A DNA stretch of 64,000 bases from Thermomicrobium sp. 4228-Ro (GTDB lineage Bacteria; Chloroflexota; Chloroflexia; Thermomicrobiales; Thermomicrobiaceae): assembly GCF_026241205.1 (NCBI RefSeq), contig NZ_JAPFQM010000001.1, positions 992,001 through 1,056,000 of the forward strand, written 5' to 3'. A program made the translations under genes and the position numbers. Of this stretch, positions 1-9,431 are shown piece by piece (positions within the stretch are counted from its first letter, which is position 1; every line of letters starts with the position of its first letter). Below the pieces are notes generated by a model, which saw only the letters and a list, made by a program, of their open reading frames with translations, did not search any database and was not told the DNA's origin.

Positions 1-2718
1 GCTCCACCGGGCGCGCCGGACGGTGTCGTCGCGACGCTCAGCGGGACCGGTGATGCCGCGCGCCTGTGGGTACGGGACGACGGCGGACTCGTCCTGCAGG
101 CCGGGCCAGGCACCGTGCGCATCCGACCGGTCGCCGGAAGCGGCACCGTCGTCGCCGGGCCACCCAGCCCGACCGTAGTCCGCCGCTACACCGGCCCGCC
201 CGACCAGTGGCGCGATCCGGTGCCGACCGCCCAGTGGCTGGAGCTGCGGCAGCTCTGGCCCGGCGTCGACCTGCGGCTCGTCCCGCGGCCCGGCGGGTTC
301 GAGAAACTCCTCACGCTGGCGCCCGGCAGGGGAGCGGAGGGGGTCGCCTTCGAGGTGGCCGGAGCCACGCCCCAGCTGGACGCCGACGGGACGCTGGCCC
401 TGACGACCGAGGAGGGGACGGTGTTCCGGGTGGCCCCGCCCCAGGCCTTCCAGCCGCGGGCGGACGGCGGGCGCGACCCGCTCCCGGCCGCCTACTGGGT
501 GGCGGGGCAGCGCTACGGCGTGCAGCTGCTGGCCCCGCCCGACCCGACCCGGCCCCTCGTGATCGACCCGCTGGTCAGCGCGACCTTCCTCGGGGGAAGC
601 GGGTTGGACACCGTGGGTGATGTCCGCCGCCTGAGCCGGCTACCGGACGGCCGGCTGGTCGTGGCCGTCTACACGCAGTCGCCGACCTTCCCGGGCGCCG
701 GTGGGCCACGGCCGGGTGGGCCGGGCGACGCCGTGCTGGTCGCGCTCGACCCGGCACTGACGACGGTCAGCTGGGCGACCTACCTCGGCGGCAGCGGGGA
801 CGACATCGTCTGGACTGTCGATGCCACGAGCGGCGACGTCTTCGTCGTCGGCTCGACCACCTCCTTCACCGACTTTCCCGGCACGCTGATCGGGCCGGGC
901 GGCGGCTCCCAGGACGCCTTCATCGCCCGCCTCGCGGCCGACGGCGCGCTCCAGTGGGCACGCCGCATCGGTGGTGCAGCGAACGTCTACTTGGAAGAGT
1001 TTGCCGGCGTGCGGGTAGCCAGCGGGGCGGTCTATGCCGTCGGTTCTACCGACTCCGACTGGCAGGCGGCCAGCATCCCCAACGGGGCGTACGACACCTC
1101 GTTCGACCGCTCCGGCACCACGCCGCCGCTCGGGGCCGCGGTCGTCGCCCGCTTCGACCTGGACGGCAACCTGACCGCCTGGACGTACGACTCCGTGCCA
1201 GGAAACAACTCCTACGCCTTCGACCTCGTCGTCTGGGACAGCGGGCTCGCGGTCGTGGGTAATGCGTGCGGCATCCACACGACGTCCGGCGCCTTCCAGC
1301 CGAACTGCCAGGGCGGTGGAGATTTCGGCGACGGCTGGCTGGCCGTCTTCAGCCTCGACCTGCAGACCCTGCAGTACGGCACCTACCTCGGCTCGCCCGG
1401 CAGCGATGTGGCTTTGACTGTCGTCCGCGACCCTGCGAGAAGCTTGCTCTGGGTCAGTGGCTACACCGACGGCGCCGCGTTCCCCACGACGGCGGACCGC
1501 CTGCAGGGCTGCGGGAACGGCGGCTACGACGCCTTCCTGGTCGCGATCGCCCCGGTCGGTGCCGGCGCGAGCGACCTGCGGTACGGCACCTGCCTCGGCT
1601 CCTCCGGCGACGATCGGGGGATAGCGCTCACCCTCGACTTCCCGGTGCTGGGGCTCGCCGCGACGGTGTCAGGGCCGGTCGGGCCAGGCTGGACGCCCGC
1701 GGGCAGCGCCTTCTTCGACGAGACCTACAACGGCGCCAGCGGCACGGTCAACGACTACCTCGCCCTGCTCGAGCTGGGCGGCACCGCCACCGCGCCGACC
1801 GTCACCCTGCGGGCCTGGAGCTACCTCGGCAGCGACCGGAACGGCAACCCATCTGCCAGCGGGCTCGTGCTGTGGGACGAGTCGGTGTGCGAGGGTGACA
1901 CCTGTGTCGACCGCTACTTCCTCGCCCGGTCGAACCGCCAGGACGGGCAGCTGCTCGACGGGCTGCCGCGCAACCTGCCGGTCGGCCCCGCGGTCATCCT
2001 CCAGCCCGAACCGGCCGGTGACCAGGACGCCTACCTGGCAGTCTGGGAGGCGGGGTCACGGATCGAGTACCCCAGCTCGGTCTGGCAGGTACCGGCGGCG
2101 CGAGCCTCGAGCGCGCAGCTGACGGTGGTGGGGCAGGGGAGCGTCGTCTCGAGCGTCTGGGACTGGGACGGGACGACCGCCCTCCGCTTCGCCCAGGCAG
2201 GGCCGGGCACCCAGTCGATCACGACTGCGAGCCAGCGGCCGTTCCTGAACCAGCTCGTCTGGCTCGCCGCCACCCCCAGCCCGGGCTGGACGTTCCAGGG
2301 CTGGTCGGGCGACTGCACCGGCACCACCCCGACGGTCCAGGTCACCGTCGACCAGGACTTCGCCTGCACCGCCACCTTCGTCCCGAGCGGCGGTGGCGCC
2401 GACCTCGTGGTCGCGAGCCTGCAGGCGACACCGCAGGGCGGCTCGACCTACGCGGTCATGGCCCGCGTGGCCAACCAGGGTACCGCCGCCAGCCCGGCGA
2501 CCAGGATCCGCTTCGTCCTCAACGCCACCGGTGCACCGGCCGGGCGGTACGCCGCGGAAGTCCCTGTCGCGGCCCTCAACGCGGGGCAGTCGCTGACCGT
2601 CACCGTCCGGGTCACGCTCCAGGGTAGCGAGCGGTTCGTCGTCGCCATCGTCGATCCACTCGACCAGGTGCCGGAGACGAACGAGGCGAACAACCACCGC
2701 TTCCTCCGCCTGCGTTGA
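1..2718 (+). CDS. Secreted beta-propeller (SBBP-type) surface protein, 5' end cut by window
   Basis: The frame is open from base 1, so the start lies outside the window; about 905 residues are visible. The first ~190 residues resemble the N-terminal DUF7948 module of SBBP proteins and end in the typical LVIDPLVSATFLGGSG. Propeller-type repeats follow, each with a YLGGSGDD-like motif (YLGGSGDD, YLGSPGSD, CLGSSGDD, YLGSDRNG). Near the C-terminus is an InlB-B-like repeat (GWTFQGWSGDC, then FACTATF). The last ~100 residues look like a CARDB adhesion domain (ADLVVASLQATP...VANQGTA). These families are extracellular and probably act in adhesion or surface structure; the ligand is unknown. A hairpin follows the stop. 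The domain calls come from motif recognition only. Confidence 0.75.
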   Translation, partial: APPGAPDGVVATLSGTGDAARLWVRDDGGLVLQAGPGTVRIRPVAGSGTVVAGPPSPTVVRRYTGPPDQWRDPVPTAQWLELRQLWPGVDLRLVPRPGGFEKLLTLAPGRGAEGVAFEVAGATPQLDADGTLALTTEEGTVFRVAPPQAFQPRADGGRDPLPAAYWVAGQRYGVQLLAPPDPTRPLVIDPLVSATFLGGSGLDTVGDVRRLSRLPDGRLVVAVYTQSPTFPGAGGPRPGGPGDAVLVALDPALTTVSWATYLGGSGDDIVWTVDATSGDVFVVGSTTSFTDFPGTLIGPGGGSQDAFIARLAADGALQWARRIGGAANVYLEEFAGVRVASGAVYAVGSTDSDWQAASIPNGAYDTSFDRSGTTPPLGAAVVARFDLDGNLTAWTYDSVPGNNSYAFDLVVWDSGLAVVGNACGIHTTSGAFQPNCQGGGDFGDGWLAVFSLDLQTLQYGTYLGSPGSDVALTVVRDPARSLLWVSGYTDGAAFPTTADRLQGCGNGGYDAFLVAIAPVGAGASDLRYGTCLGSSGDDRGIALTLDFPVLGLAATVSGPVGPGWTPAGSAFFDETYNGASGTVNDYLALLELGGTATAPTVTLRAWSYLGSDRNGNPSASGLVLWDESVCEGDTCVDRYFLARSNRQDGQLLDGLPRNLPVGPAVILQPEPAGDQDAYLAVWEAGSRIEYPSSVWQVPAARASSAQLTVVGQGSVVSSVWDWDGTTALRFAQAGPGTQSITTASQRPFLNQLVWLAATPSPGWTFQGWSGDCTGTTPTVQVTVDQDFACTATFVPSGGGADLVVASLQATPQGGSTYAVMARVANQGTAASPATRIRFVLNATGAPAGRYAAEVPVAALNAGQSLTVTVRVTLQGSERFVVAIVDPLDQVPETNEANNHRFLRLR

Positions 2719-2724
2719 TCGCTC

Positions 2725-2762
2725 GCGGGGGTGACCGGGCTCGCTCGTCCGGTCACCCCCGC
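2725..2762 (+). terminator. Probable hairpin terminator after the SBBP-type gene
   Basis: A perfect 14-bp stem (GCGGGGGTGACCGG paired with CCGGTCACCCCCGC) surrounds a 10-nt loop and begins 7 nt after the stop codon. No T-run follows, so it may be weak or act as an RNA 3'-end stabiliser. Confidence 0.55.
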
Positions 2763-3227
2763 CGTGCTCCCACCGGGCGCCAAAACCACTGAGCCGCGGT
2801 CGAGTGGTGACGGGGGTTTCCGCCGCCGAGGGGAAACCCTGACCGCCCCGGCCAGCGGCGTCGGTCGCCCGGGTATGCTCGCGCTCGCCCGACCCGCCTG
2901 CGGGTGGCCGCAGCTGGCACGCCAGGGGCTGCTGGACGCGGGACACGCCTCGCGAGTCGCCGCCCAGGAACCGGCCCGGTCCACCCGCCTCTCCGCCGCA
3001 GCGCGTCGCGGCGCGCGGGCGCCGCCGCGTGCCCCGCCCCACTCGCAGCTGGCACCGCAGCCGCGCCTCGGCCGACCGTGCGCGGCGCGCCGCGCTCGGC
3101 AGCTGCGGTGGCGCGCGCAGGACGTTGGCAGCGGGCGCGCCCCACGAACCCTTCCGTAATGTGCCGGAGGCGCGGCGCCGACCGGAACCGTCCGTCGCGC
3201 CGCGCACCCCGGCCACTGCAACCAAAG
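2763..3227. other. Gene-free interval between two surface-protein genes
   Basis: About 465 bp between two converging genes, each with its own terminator hairpin. Open frames exist on both strands, but they are Arg/Ala/Pro-rich readings of GC-rich DNA without a ribosome binding site or recognisable domain. I see no promoter, RNA gene or repeat here. Confidence 0.4.
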
Positions 3228-3259
3228 ACCGGGGCCGGGCCCCTGGGCCCGGCCCCGGT
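3228..3259 (-). terminator. Intrinsic terminator of the S-layer-like gene
   Basis: A perfect 15-bp stem (ACCGGGGCCGGGCCC and its complement) has a 2-nt spacer and lies 21 nt past the minus-strand stop at 3281. On the minus strand it is followed by CTTTGGTT, a modest T-rich tail. Confidence 0.75.
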
Positions 3260-3280
3260 AACCCGCTCAGTCGAGCTTCA

Positions 3281-5923
3281 TCAGCTCTCGCTGAGCGTCA
3301 AGGTGAGGGAGTCGATGAGCGGCTCACCGGCATCGTGGACGCCGTTGCCGTTCTGGTCCCAGTACAGCTCCACGACGACCGTGTCGTCCGTGCCGTCGTC
3401 GTTGTAGTCGCAGGCGTAGACGTCGAACGGCGTGCTCGCGGCGTTCACGGTCGCGTCCGTGCTGTTCTGGTCAGGCTGGTTGCACGGTGCGAACGAGGCG
3501 TCCACCGGGTTCGGCGTGGCCTCGTTCAGCACCAGCACCACCGGCACCGACGCTGCGGACACAGTGCGGTTCACCGCCACCGTCCAGTCGCGGATCGTGT
3601 TCCCGACGCCGGTCTCCGGCGCGTTACCATTATTAGCCGGGAACGTCTGCGCGAGCGTCAGGCCCACCCAGTCCTTCGACACCACCGCGTACGGCTCGGT
3701 CGCCTTGTCGCAGACGCCGTTGTCGTTGAGGTCGGCGCAGACCAGCACGTCGTCGTGATGCGTGTCCGTGCCTGTGTCTGTGCCTTCGATGATGAACTGG
3801 GCCTGACCGTCGGCATCGGTCGCCTCGATGGCGTCATCGTCGCCGGAGAGCTGGAACGTCAGGTCGGCCGGGCCGCCGTCGACATCGGCTCCGTCATGCA
3901 ACGACCCGTCGAGGATCTCGAACAGGATGTTCGTGCCCTCGACCGGCTCGCCACCGAACGTCAGCGTCGCGGTGATGGTGTGGTCCGGGCAGTCAAACGT
4001 CAGGTTGCCGTTCTGGTCGCGCACCGGCTCGCAGACGTTCACCGCGCTCATCGGGTCGACCGCGAGGTTGTAGGTCGGCGCGGGCACATCGATCGGTGGC
4101 GTGAGGAAGCAGTTGTAGGTGGCCGAGCCGTCGTACTGGACATCGTAGTTCACGTTGTTCGAGACACAAGCCACCGGTCCACCCTGGACCACCTGCATCA
4201 ACACCGAGCCACGGAAGCCGTTGGGCATCTCACTGTACCACGGCGCGTAGAGGATCGCCCCACCCTTCGGCTGGAGGTCGATGACGATCGGCGTGCTCAG
4301 GGTCGGCGCGACCAGGAAGCCGGCACCGTCGTAGAACCAGGCCTCTACCCGCGCACCGCTGTTGCGGTTCGCATTGAAGATGGCGATCCCGCTGTTGTCG
4401 TTCTGCTGCGTCAGCCCATGCTGCTTCTGGAAGAGCGCGACGGACAGCGTGCCCGGGATGTCCTCTGGGCCGTTCACCTGGGCGAACGTTCCTTGCTGCG
4501 CGAGGTACCCGGAGGCCTGCCCGACGTCCCGGTCAGCGCCAGTGTACTTCACGTAGTCGACAGCGGCCGCCAGGTTGCGCCCGTTCGTCGAGCGGATCAC
4601 CGCTTGCGCGAGCGAGTTGGTGCCGATGTCGGTGTTCGCCGGCAGGTAGATGTACTCCATGCCGCGCGGCTCGATCGACAGGCTGTCGGCGAAAACGATC
4701 GACCCGTCCTTGTTGTAGAAGGTGATATCCACTTCATTGTTGGCCGACGGATCGAGGTTCGCGACGCTGATGCCTGTGTTCCAGCCGTTGTACGCCTGGT
4801 AGACGAGTGGCGCGTAGACCTCGAACCAGTTCCCCACAGTCGGCTGGGCGACGTTCGTGATTGCCATGTTCACCGGCGTACCCCAGGGCTGGGTTGGCTT
4901 CAGGCGCTCGGCAGTCGCGCCGATCGGGCAGTCGGCCGTCACGAAGGCCGTGCCGACCCAGCCAGTCGGCCAGTTATACTCGTGGACGAGATCGATCTGC
5001 CAGGTCTCGCCCACGCCCAGCAACTTGGAGAAGTGGCCGTCCGATCCGTGGGACGAACCTTCGGTCGCCGCGTAGAGGTCGACGTTCACCGAGCAGTTGC
5101 CCGGGCCGGGATTGAAGTTGGTGATGAAGAGCACCGTGTTCCAGCCGTTGTTCGTCTGGACGATCGGGAAGCTCCAGCTCCAAGCGGGCAGCAGCACCAC
5201 GTCCGAAGCCGGCAGCGAGGTGTAGCCCGTCACCGACTCGTGCGCCTTCGAGGTCCACACGGCATCGTGGAGGTCGGCCGGCGACGCTTCCTTGACCACA
5301 CCGCCGATGCGTGGGTGCACCGCGTTCCCGCACGTGACGGAGACCGTGTAGGTCGAAGCCGGTCCCGGCTCGTCAGCCAACGGACCAGCCGGGGCCCAGC
5401 TGATCGTCAAGATCGACCCGGTCTGGAACCAGAAATAGTCCTCAAGACTCTGGAACGTCGTGGCGCCCTGCGTCACGGTCACGCTCGCAACGGTGCAGGA
5501 ACCGACGTCGATATCGTCGCTCCCGTTCGGTGTCGCTCCACGCGTGACCGTGAACACAATCGGACCGTTGATCGTCCGCGCGACCGCGTAGACCCCACCG
5601 CCCGACTTGTCACCGAAGAGCTGTGCAGCCGACCAACTCTTCGAGGCGTGGGGCTGGAAGTTCACACCCGAAGAGGGCGTTATCCGGGTTCCATCCGCCT
5701 TGTAGATATCGACTACGATGCGGAACGGCTCGATGTTTTGGATGGTCAAGGAACCGTACCACGGCCCCATGTTCCCGTATTCCTCGCCGTTGGGGAGGAA
5801 CGGGAAGTAGATCTCGTTGCCGAGGTCCTCGACCACCGCCCCCGCCGGCGCGACGGCGAGCGAGGCGAACGCGCTCACGGCCAGCGCCAGCGCTGTGAGC
5901 AGGCTGATCAACCGCTTACCCAT
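3281..5923 (-). CDS. S-layer-like secreted protein with repeated beta modules and Ig-like C-terminus
   Basis: 880 residues. The ATG at 5923 was chosen because GAGGAGG lies just upstream and a classic signal peptide follows (MGKRLISLLTALALAV, cleavage near AGA-VV at ~29); the longer frame upstream only reads GC-rich DNA. The mature part has about four related beta modules marked by G-W-(Y/N) then IxVxN and a FYxxDG-like turn, at residues ~53, ~260, ~380 and ~510. The last ~290 residues look like two Ig-like/Big-type domains, ending in a D/N-rich segment (CDYNDDGTDD, DQNGNGVHDAGE) that may bind calcium. This end resembles the product of the frameshifted gene near 14 kb. Strong terminator and RBS suit an abundant envelope protein. 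Function as S-layer is inferred from architecture. Confidence 0.7.
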   Translation of the reverse strand: MGKRLISLLTALALAVSAFASLAVAPAGAVVEDLGNEIYFPFLPNGEEYGNMGPWYGSLTIQNIEPFRIVVDIYKADGTRITPSSGVNFQPHASKSWSAAQLFGDKSGGGVYAVARTINGPIVFTVTRGATPNGSDDIDVGSCTVASVTVTQGATTFQSLEDYFWFQTGSILTISWAPAGPLADEPGPASTYTVSVTCGNAVHPRIGGVVKEASPADLHDAVWTSKAHESVTGYTSLPASDVVLLPAWSWSFPIVQTNNGWNTVLFITNFNPGPGNCSVNVDLYAATEGSSHGSDGHFSKLLGVGETWQIDLVHEYNWPTGWVGTAFVTADCPIGATAERLKPTQPWGTPVNMAITNVAQPTVGNWFEVYAPLVYQAYNGWNTGISVANLDPSANNEVDITFYNKDGSIVFADSLSIEPRGMEYIYLPANTDIGTNSLAQAVIRSTNGRNLAAAVDYVKYTGADRDVGQASGYLAQQGTFAQVNGPEDIPGTLSVALFQKQHGLTQQNDNSGIAIFNANRNSGARVEAWFYDGAGFLVAPTLSTPIVIDLQPKGGAILYAPWYSEMPNGFRGSVLMQVVQGGPVACVSNNVNYDVQYDGSATYNCFLTPPIDVPAPTYNLAVDPMSAVNVCEPVRDQNGNLTFDCPDHTITATLTFGGEPVEGTNILFEILDGSLHDGADVDGGPADLTFQLSGDDDAIEATDADGQAQFIIEGTDTGTDTHHDDVLVCADLNDNGVCDKATEPYAVVSKDWVGLTLAQTFPANNGNAPETGVGNTIRDWTVAVNRTVSAASVPVVLVLNEATPNPVDASFAPCNQPDQNSTDATVNAASTPFDVYACDYNDDGTDDTVVVELYWDQNGNGVHDAGEPLIDSLTLTLSES

Positions 5924-6354
5924 ACCGAAAAACCCTCCTCGCGTCATCGGCGTGTCCACACGTCGACGACACATCCGCACCGGCCGGACCGCCCGGCCGG
6001 CCGCCGCGCTTCCGCCCCTCCCGGGGCGCGGGGGCGGCTCCCCGTCTCGTCCGCTGCCGCGCGTCGCGGCGCACTGCCCTTCCCCTGGCGCTTGCCCCCT
6101 TCCCAGTCCGGCTTCCCTTCCCTCGACGCGCCGCCGGGTCTCGGCCCGGCGCCCGCGCGCTCCGTCGGAGGCAGCCTTCCGGGCGCGCCGCTCCCGGAAG
6201 GCCGCCGGGCGCAGTCTACCAGCCGCTGGGCTGTCGCGTCCACTCCCGCCGGGAACGCCACCCGACGGGCAGCCCCACCGGGGACTGCACCCATAGGGAA
6301 TAACGAACGAAGGGGGCCAGCGGTTGCGCGGGTGACGCGGGTTCGCCCTGAACC
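5924..6354. other. Upstream region of the S-layer-like gene, no gene seen
   Basis: About 430 bp of GC-rich DNA upstream of the minus-strand surface-protein gene. It must carry that gene's leader and promoter, but I could not find a convincing -35/-10 pair on the minus strand. The long open frames through it on both strands lack ribosome binding sites and look accidental. Confidence 0.35.
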
Positions 6355-6850
6355 CCGTACCGTCTCCCGCGGCGTGCGGGAGAGGGGTGCCCCAGCGTCC
6401 CGTAGGGGTCAGGCGTGCCTGACCCGCCGAGCCCCCCTCACCCCCGGCCCCCTCTCCCGCGACGTGCGGGAGAGGGGGTGCCGCGCCAGCGGCGGGGTGA
6501 GGGTGTCCCCGCGGGCGACGCACGCGCCGCCCCGACCGGGTGTGGGCGGTTACCGGCGGCGGCCTGCCTGTCGACCACCGTCGTCCGATCGACCACCGCC
6601 GTCTTCGTAGGGGTCAGGCGTGCCTGACCCGTCCGGCCCGAGAGGGCCGGCAACCGTGGCCACCGTCCCGCGCCTGACGGCGCGGACGGGCGCGGCACGC
6701 CGCGCCCCTACAGGGAAAAACGCGGACAGGGGTGCCGCGCCAGCGAGGCGGGGGTGAGGGGTGTGCAGACGGACGACGCACGCGTCGCCCCGACCGGGTG
6801 AAACGGGCCGGGGGCACCGCGCCAGCGAGGCGGGGGTGAGGGGTGTCCCG
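6355..6850. repeat. Palindromic repeat block 1 (alpha and beta units)
   Basis: This is the first of several intergenic blocks built from two unit types. Alpha is a ~105-nt unit of several small hairpins bounded by GTAGGGG and CCCCTAC; a complete copy spans 6607-6711. Beta is a nested hairpin: inner stem CCCTCTCCCGC / GCGGGAGAGGG (6450-6476 here) inside outer arms CCCTCACCCCC / GGGGTGAGGG. A third inner-stem copy lies at ~6362-6386, and partial beta arms lie at 6728-6760 and 6810-6850. No coding gene is evident. Confidence 0.85.
6607..6711. repeat. Complete alpha repeat unit with terminal inverted repeats
   Basis: 105 nt starting GTAGGGG and ending CCCCTAC. Inside are four hairpins in order: GTCAGGC-GT-GCCTGAC (6613-6628), CGGCCC-GAGA-GGGCCG, CGCGCC-TGAC-GGCGCG and GCGCGGC-AC-GCCGCGC. 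Other copies in the window keep the pairing but change the bases. Confidence 0.8.
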
Positions 6851-6866
6851 CGGGCAGACCCGGCCC

Positions 6867-7085
6867 TCACCCCCACAACCGCACCAGCAGCTCCAGCAGG
6901 ATCGCCCCGACGACGGTGGTGAACAGCTGGTCGACCCGCCGCCGCACGTCGGCCACGTCGCGCGCTAGCTGCTCGACCATCTGTCGCGTGAGGAGCTCGT
7001 AGGCGCTCCCCGGCTCGGCGCGCAGCCCACCGCGCCGGGCCACCACCTGCCGCAGCCGGGCGGCGCCGGGTCGCGAGACGTCCAC
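6867..7085 (-). CDS. Small holin-like or XhlA-like membrane protein of the phage cassette
   Basis: 72 residues, GTG start with a strong AAGGAGGTG ribosome binding site immediately upstream. The middle (residues ~30-55) is an amphipathic/coiled-coil stretch (MVEQLARDVADVRRRVDQL). The C-terminus is one hydrophobic helix (LFTTVVGAILLELLVRLWG). This coiled-coil plus C-terminal membrane anchor layout matches small phage hemolysin XhlA/holin-accessory proteins, which act with endolysins at the membrane. It is the last minus-strand gene of the cassette, 100 bp after the capsid gene. Assignment rests on architecture and context, not sequence identity. Confidence 0.5.
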   Translation of the reverse strand: MDVSRPGAARLRQVVARRGGLRAEPGSAYELLTRQMVEQLARDVADVRRRVDQLFTTVVGAILLELLVRLWG

Positions 7086-7185
7086 GCTCCACCTCCTTCC
7101 GGTAGCCGGATGGCGGCCGTCGCCCCGCCCGCCCCCGGGCAGGGGCGAGCGGGGAGGACGCCGCCGCGTCGCGAGGAGGGTCGGA

Positions 7186-8073
7186 CTAGTTGGCAGCGAT
7201 CCCTTGCAGGCGGGCGACGGCGACGGTCGAGAAGAGCGCCAGCCCCACGTACCAGCGCACCCGCCAGCGCCGGGCGTTCTTGGTCTCCAGCGCCCCCACC
7301 TCCTCGACCACGATCCCGCCGTTCTCCAGCCCCATCAGCCCGCTCGGCCCCCACTTGACGGCGTAGATCGAGGAGAGGCCGGTGCCGGTGCCGAGCGTCT
7401 CGTTGTCGGGCACGAAGTCGTCGACCAGCACCGGGATGCCGTCGTAGGAGAGGACGCGCTGGCCGAACTGGTCGACGTCGCTCTCCAGCACCGCGCCGCT
7501 CGCCCGGCGCAGCTGGCTGAGCTTGCGGCGCGTCCGCTTCGACATGAGGAGCGCGTCCGGCTTGCCCGGCTTGACCAGGTCGACGAGCTGGTCGAGGAGT
7601 TCGAGCGTGAGGCTGCCGCCGTTCGGCCCCGGCTGGATGGTCTGGCTGGCCGGTACCAGCTTGCGCAGCCCGTCGAACTGGCGCGGGTCGGCCGTGGCGT
7701 CGCCGCTGTAGAAGGCGGTGAGGAAGGCGTGGGCCACCGCCTTGGCCTTGCTCTGGATGACCACCGCCTCCAGCTCGTTGGGGTCGCGGTAGGTCTGCAG
7801 GAGGAAGTGGTCGATGTCGGCGTCGCCGCCGAGGATCTTGAGGCCGGTCGTCACCTGCTGGAAGGTGGGAGTCGATTCCGTCCAGGTGTCGCCGACGTCG
7901 TAGAAGTCGGCGGCCGGCAGCGTCGCCTCGCGGTTGTAGGTGAGCCCGGTACCGACGACCTCCATGAAGGGGAGGCGCTGCAGCACCGGCGATTCCATGA
8001 CGACCGTCTCGATGACGCCGCGCAGCAGCAGGTCGTCGGTCAGCTTGGCCGCTTCCACCTTGGTGAGTGCCAT
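7186..8073 (-). CDS. Phage major capsid protein, HK97-fold type
   Basis: 295 residues; ATG at 8073 has GAGGAGG six bases upstream. The sequence has the layout of a phage/prophage coat family: an N-terminal helix, then TYNREATLPAADFYDVGDTW, the ILGGDADIDHFLLQTY segment, a middle GKPDALLMSKRTRRKL element, and a C-terminal ETKNARRWRVRWYVGLALF end. These segments recur in phage capsid proteins annotated from high-GC bacteria. No scaffold or protease domain is fused to it. Neighbours are an adaptor-like gene upstream and a holin-like gene downstream, which supports a virion role over an encapsulin one. It is separated from the adaptor gene by a 0.5-kb repeat block, unusual for a phage operon. Confidence 0.75.
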   Translation of the reverse strand: MALTKVEAAKLTDDLLLRGVIETVVMESPVLQRLPFMEVVGTGLTYNREATLPAADFYDVGDTWTESTPTFQQVTTGLKILGGDADIDHFLLQTYRDPNELEAVVIQSKAKAVAHAFLTAFYSGDATADPRQFDGLRKLVPASQTIQPGPNGGSLTLELLDQLVDLVKPGKPDALLMSKRTRRKLSQLRRASGAVLESDVDQFGQRVLSYDGIPVLVDDFVPDNETLGTGTGLSSIYAVKWGPSGLMGLENGGIVVEEVGALETKNARRWRVRWYVGLALFSTVAVARLQGIAAN

Positions 8074-8139
8074 GGATGTCCCTCCTCTGCACGAGAAGAC
8101 TGTCCGACGGTCCGCGACCGCCGAGCCGGTGTGCCGCCG

Positions 8140-8595
8140 TCTCCGTAGGGTTCAGGCGTGCCTGACCCGCGGAGCCCCCCTCACCCCCGGCCCCCTCTCC
8201 CGCCCGCCGCGGGAGAGGGGCACCCAACGTCCCGCAGGAGTCAGGCGTGCCTGACCCGGCCGGGCCGCGAGGCCCGGAAACCGGACCCCGGTTCCCACGC
8301 CAGCGGCGCGGACGGGCGACGCACGCGTCGCCCCGACAGGGCGGGACACGATAGGGCGACCGGGATCGGTCGTCGGTCACGGTGGCTCTTGCCGTGCCGC
8401 CGTTCCCTGTGTAGGGGTCAGGCGTGCGTGACCCGCTGAGCCCCCCTCACCCCCCGACCCCCTCTCCCGCGCGGTGCGGGAGAGGGGGTGGCGAGCGCCA
8501 GCGAGGCGGGGGTGAGGGGTGTCCGACCGGGCGTGGTGTGTCGCGCCCCGACCGCAAAAACGTGGACAGGTGTGTCGCCGGAACGACCCGGGGTG
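8140..8595. repeat. Palindromic repeat block 2
   Basis: Contains alpha hairpins near 8152, 8240 and 8417, an almost complete alpha copy at about 8234-8343, and two beta nested hairpins (inner stems near 8190-8220 and 8460-8490). The block fills the gap between the adaptor-like and capsid genes. No coding gene is supported in it. Confidence 0.85.
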
Positions 8596-8623
8596 CGCGG
8601 TGTTCCGCGGGCACCCCGCGTCC

Positions 8624-9187
8624 CTACGGGTCGGTAACGTGGCGGGGCACGGTGCGCACCGTGCGCGGCAGGGCCCGGGCCGCCCGCTCGCGCTCGGCCC
8701 GGGCGGCGGCCAGCGCAGCGACGAGCGGCCCGGTCGGTCCCTGGCGGCGGGCCTGGTGGGTGAGCCCGGCGGCCAGGAGCGCCTCGCGCGCCGCCGCCAG
8801 GACGAACGCCTCCTCGGAGGCGTCGGCCAGCGGCAGGGGGTCGGTCGGCGCGCTCGGCAGCGTGCGCGCGAGGAAGCAGCGCACCTCGAGCGCGCCCTGC
8901 ACCGGCTCGCCGAGCAGGAGCTCGCCCGCCCAGACGCCCCAGCCAGCGAGCGGCACCCCCTCGCGCAGGACGGCCAGGACGCGCCGCACCCCGGCCGGGA
9001 GCGGGAGGCGATCGGCCCCACCGGCCGCCAGCGCGACCCTCCCCGGCCAGGGGACGAGCGCGTCCAGCTGGGCCAGCGCCGCGGCCAGCGCGCCGTCGAG
9101 GTCGGCGTCCGACCAGGCGGCCGGCGCAGCGGTATCGGCGAGCGCGCGGCGCAGCGCCGTGCGCGCCGCCGCGAGCGTGAGCGCCAT
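8624..9187 (-). CDS. Phage head-tail connector/adaptor-like protein
   Basis: 187 residues, ATG with AAGGAGG upstream. The N-terminal half is mainly helical and starts MALTLAAARTALRRAL followed by WSDADLDGALAAAL. This W-D-x-D-L-x-x-A pattern is typical of gp6-like head-tail adaptors that join portal to tail. The C-terminal third is Ala/Arg-rich helix. It lies upstream of the capsid gene on the same strand, but a repeat block lies between them, so cotranscription is uncertain. Family assignment is from pattern recognition and position only. Confidence 0.5.
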   Translation of the reverse strand: MALTLAAARTALRRALADTAAPAAWSDADLDGALAAALAQLDALVPWPGRVALAAGGADRLPLPAGVRRVLAVLREGVPLAGWGVWAGELLLGEPVQGALEVRCFLARTLPSAPTDPLPLADASEEAFVLAAAREALLAAGLTHQARRQGPTGPLVAALAAARAERERAARALPRTVRTVPRHVTDP

Positions 9188-9294
9188 CGGTCGAGCCTCC
9201 TTTCCTCGTCCGCCGATCGCGCCCGCTCAGGCGAGTGACCGGCAGCCCCGCAGCTGAGCACGGGCAATCGGCGTGTACCATCAGGCGTGTCGCG

Positions 9295-9405
9295 TGACGC
9301 GGGGTCGGCCCATCGCTCCGGGGGTGCACCCCTCACCCCCAGCCCCCTCTCCCGCGGCGTGCGGGAGAGGGGGCGCCGAGCAGCGGCGAGGCGGGGGTGA
9401 GGGGG
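9295..9405. repeat. Palindromic repeat block 3 (one beta nested hairpin)
   Basis: One nested hairpin: outer arms CCCCTCACCCCC and GGGGGTGAGGGG, inner stem CCCTCTCCCGC / GCGGGAGAGGG with loop GGCGT. It lies between the divergently arranged adaptor-like and DUF559 genes, directly upstream of the latter's ribosome binding site. Confidence 0.85.
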
Positions 9406-9431
9406 GATCGTTACAGGAGGGTAGGCAAGCC

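Noticed and set aside
3029-6610. 1193-codon plus-strand open frame
   Set aside because: It runs antisense to the S-layer-like gene, which has a signal peptide, RBS and terminator; the reading is Arg/Val/Asp-rich with no domain. High GC content leaves few stops on opposite strands.
7186-8073. Encapsulin shell protein instead of capsid
   Set aside because: The fold family can include encapsulins, but there is no cargo gene or targeting peptide nearby, and adaptor, holin-like and endolysin genes favour a phage-type capsid.
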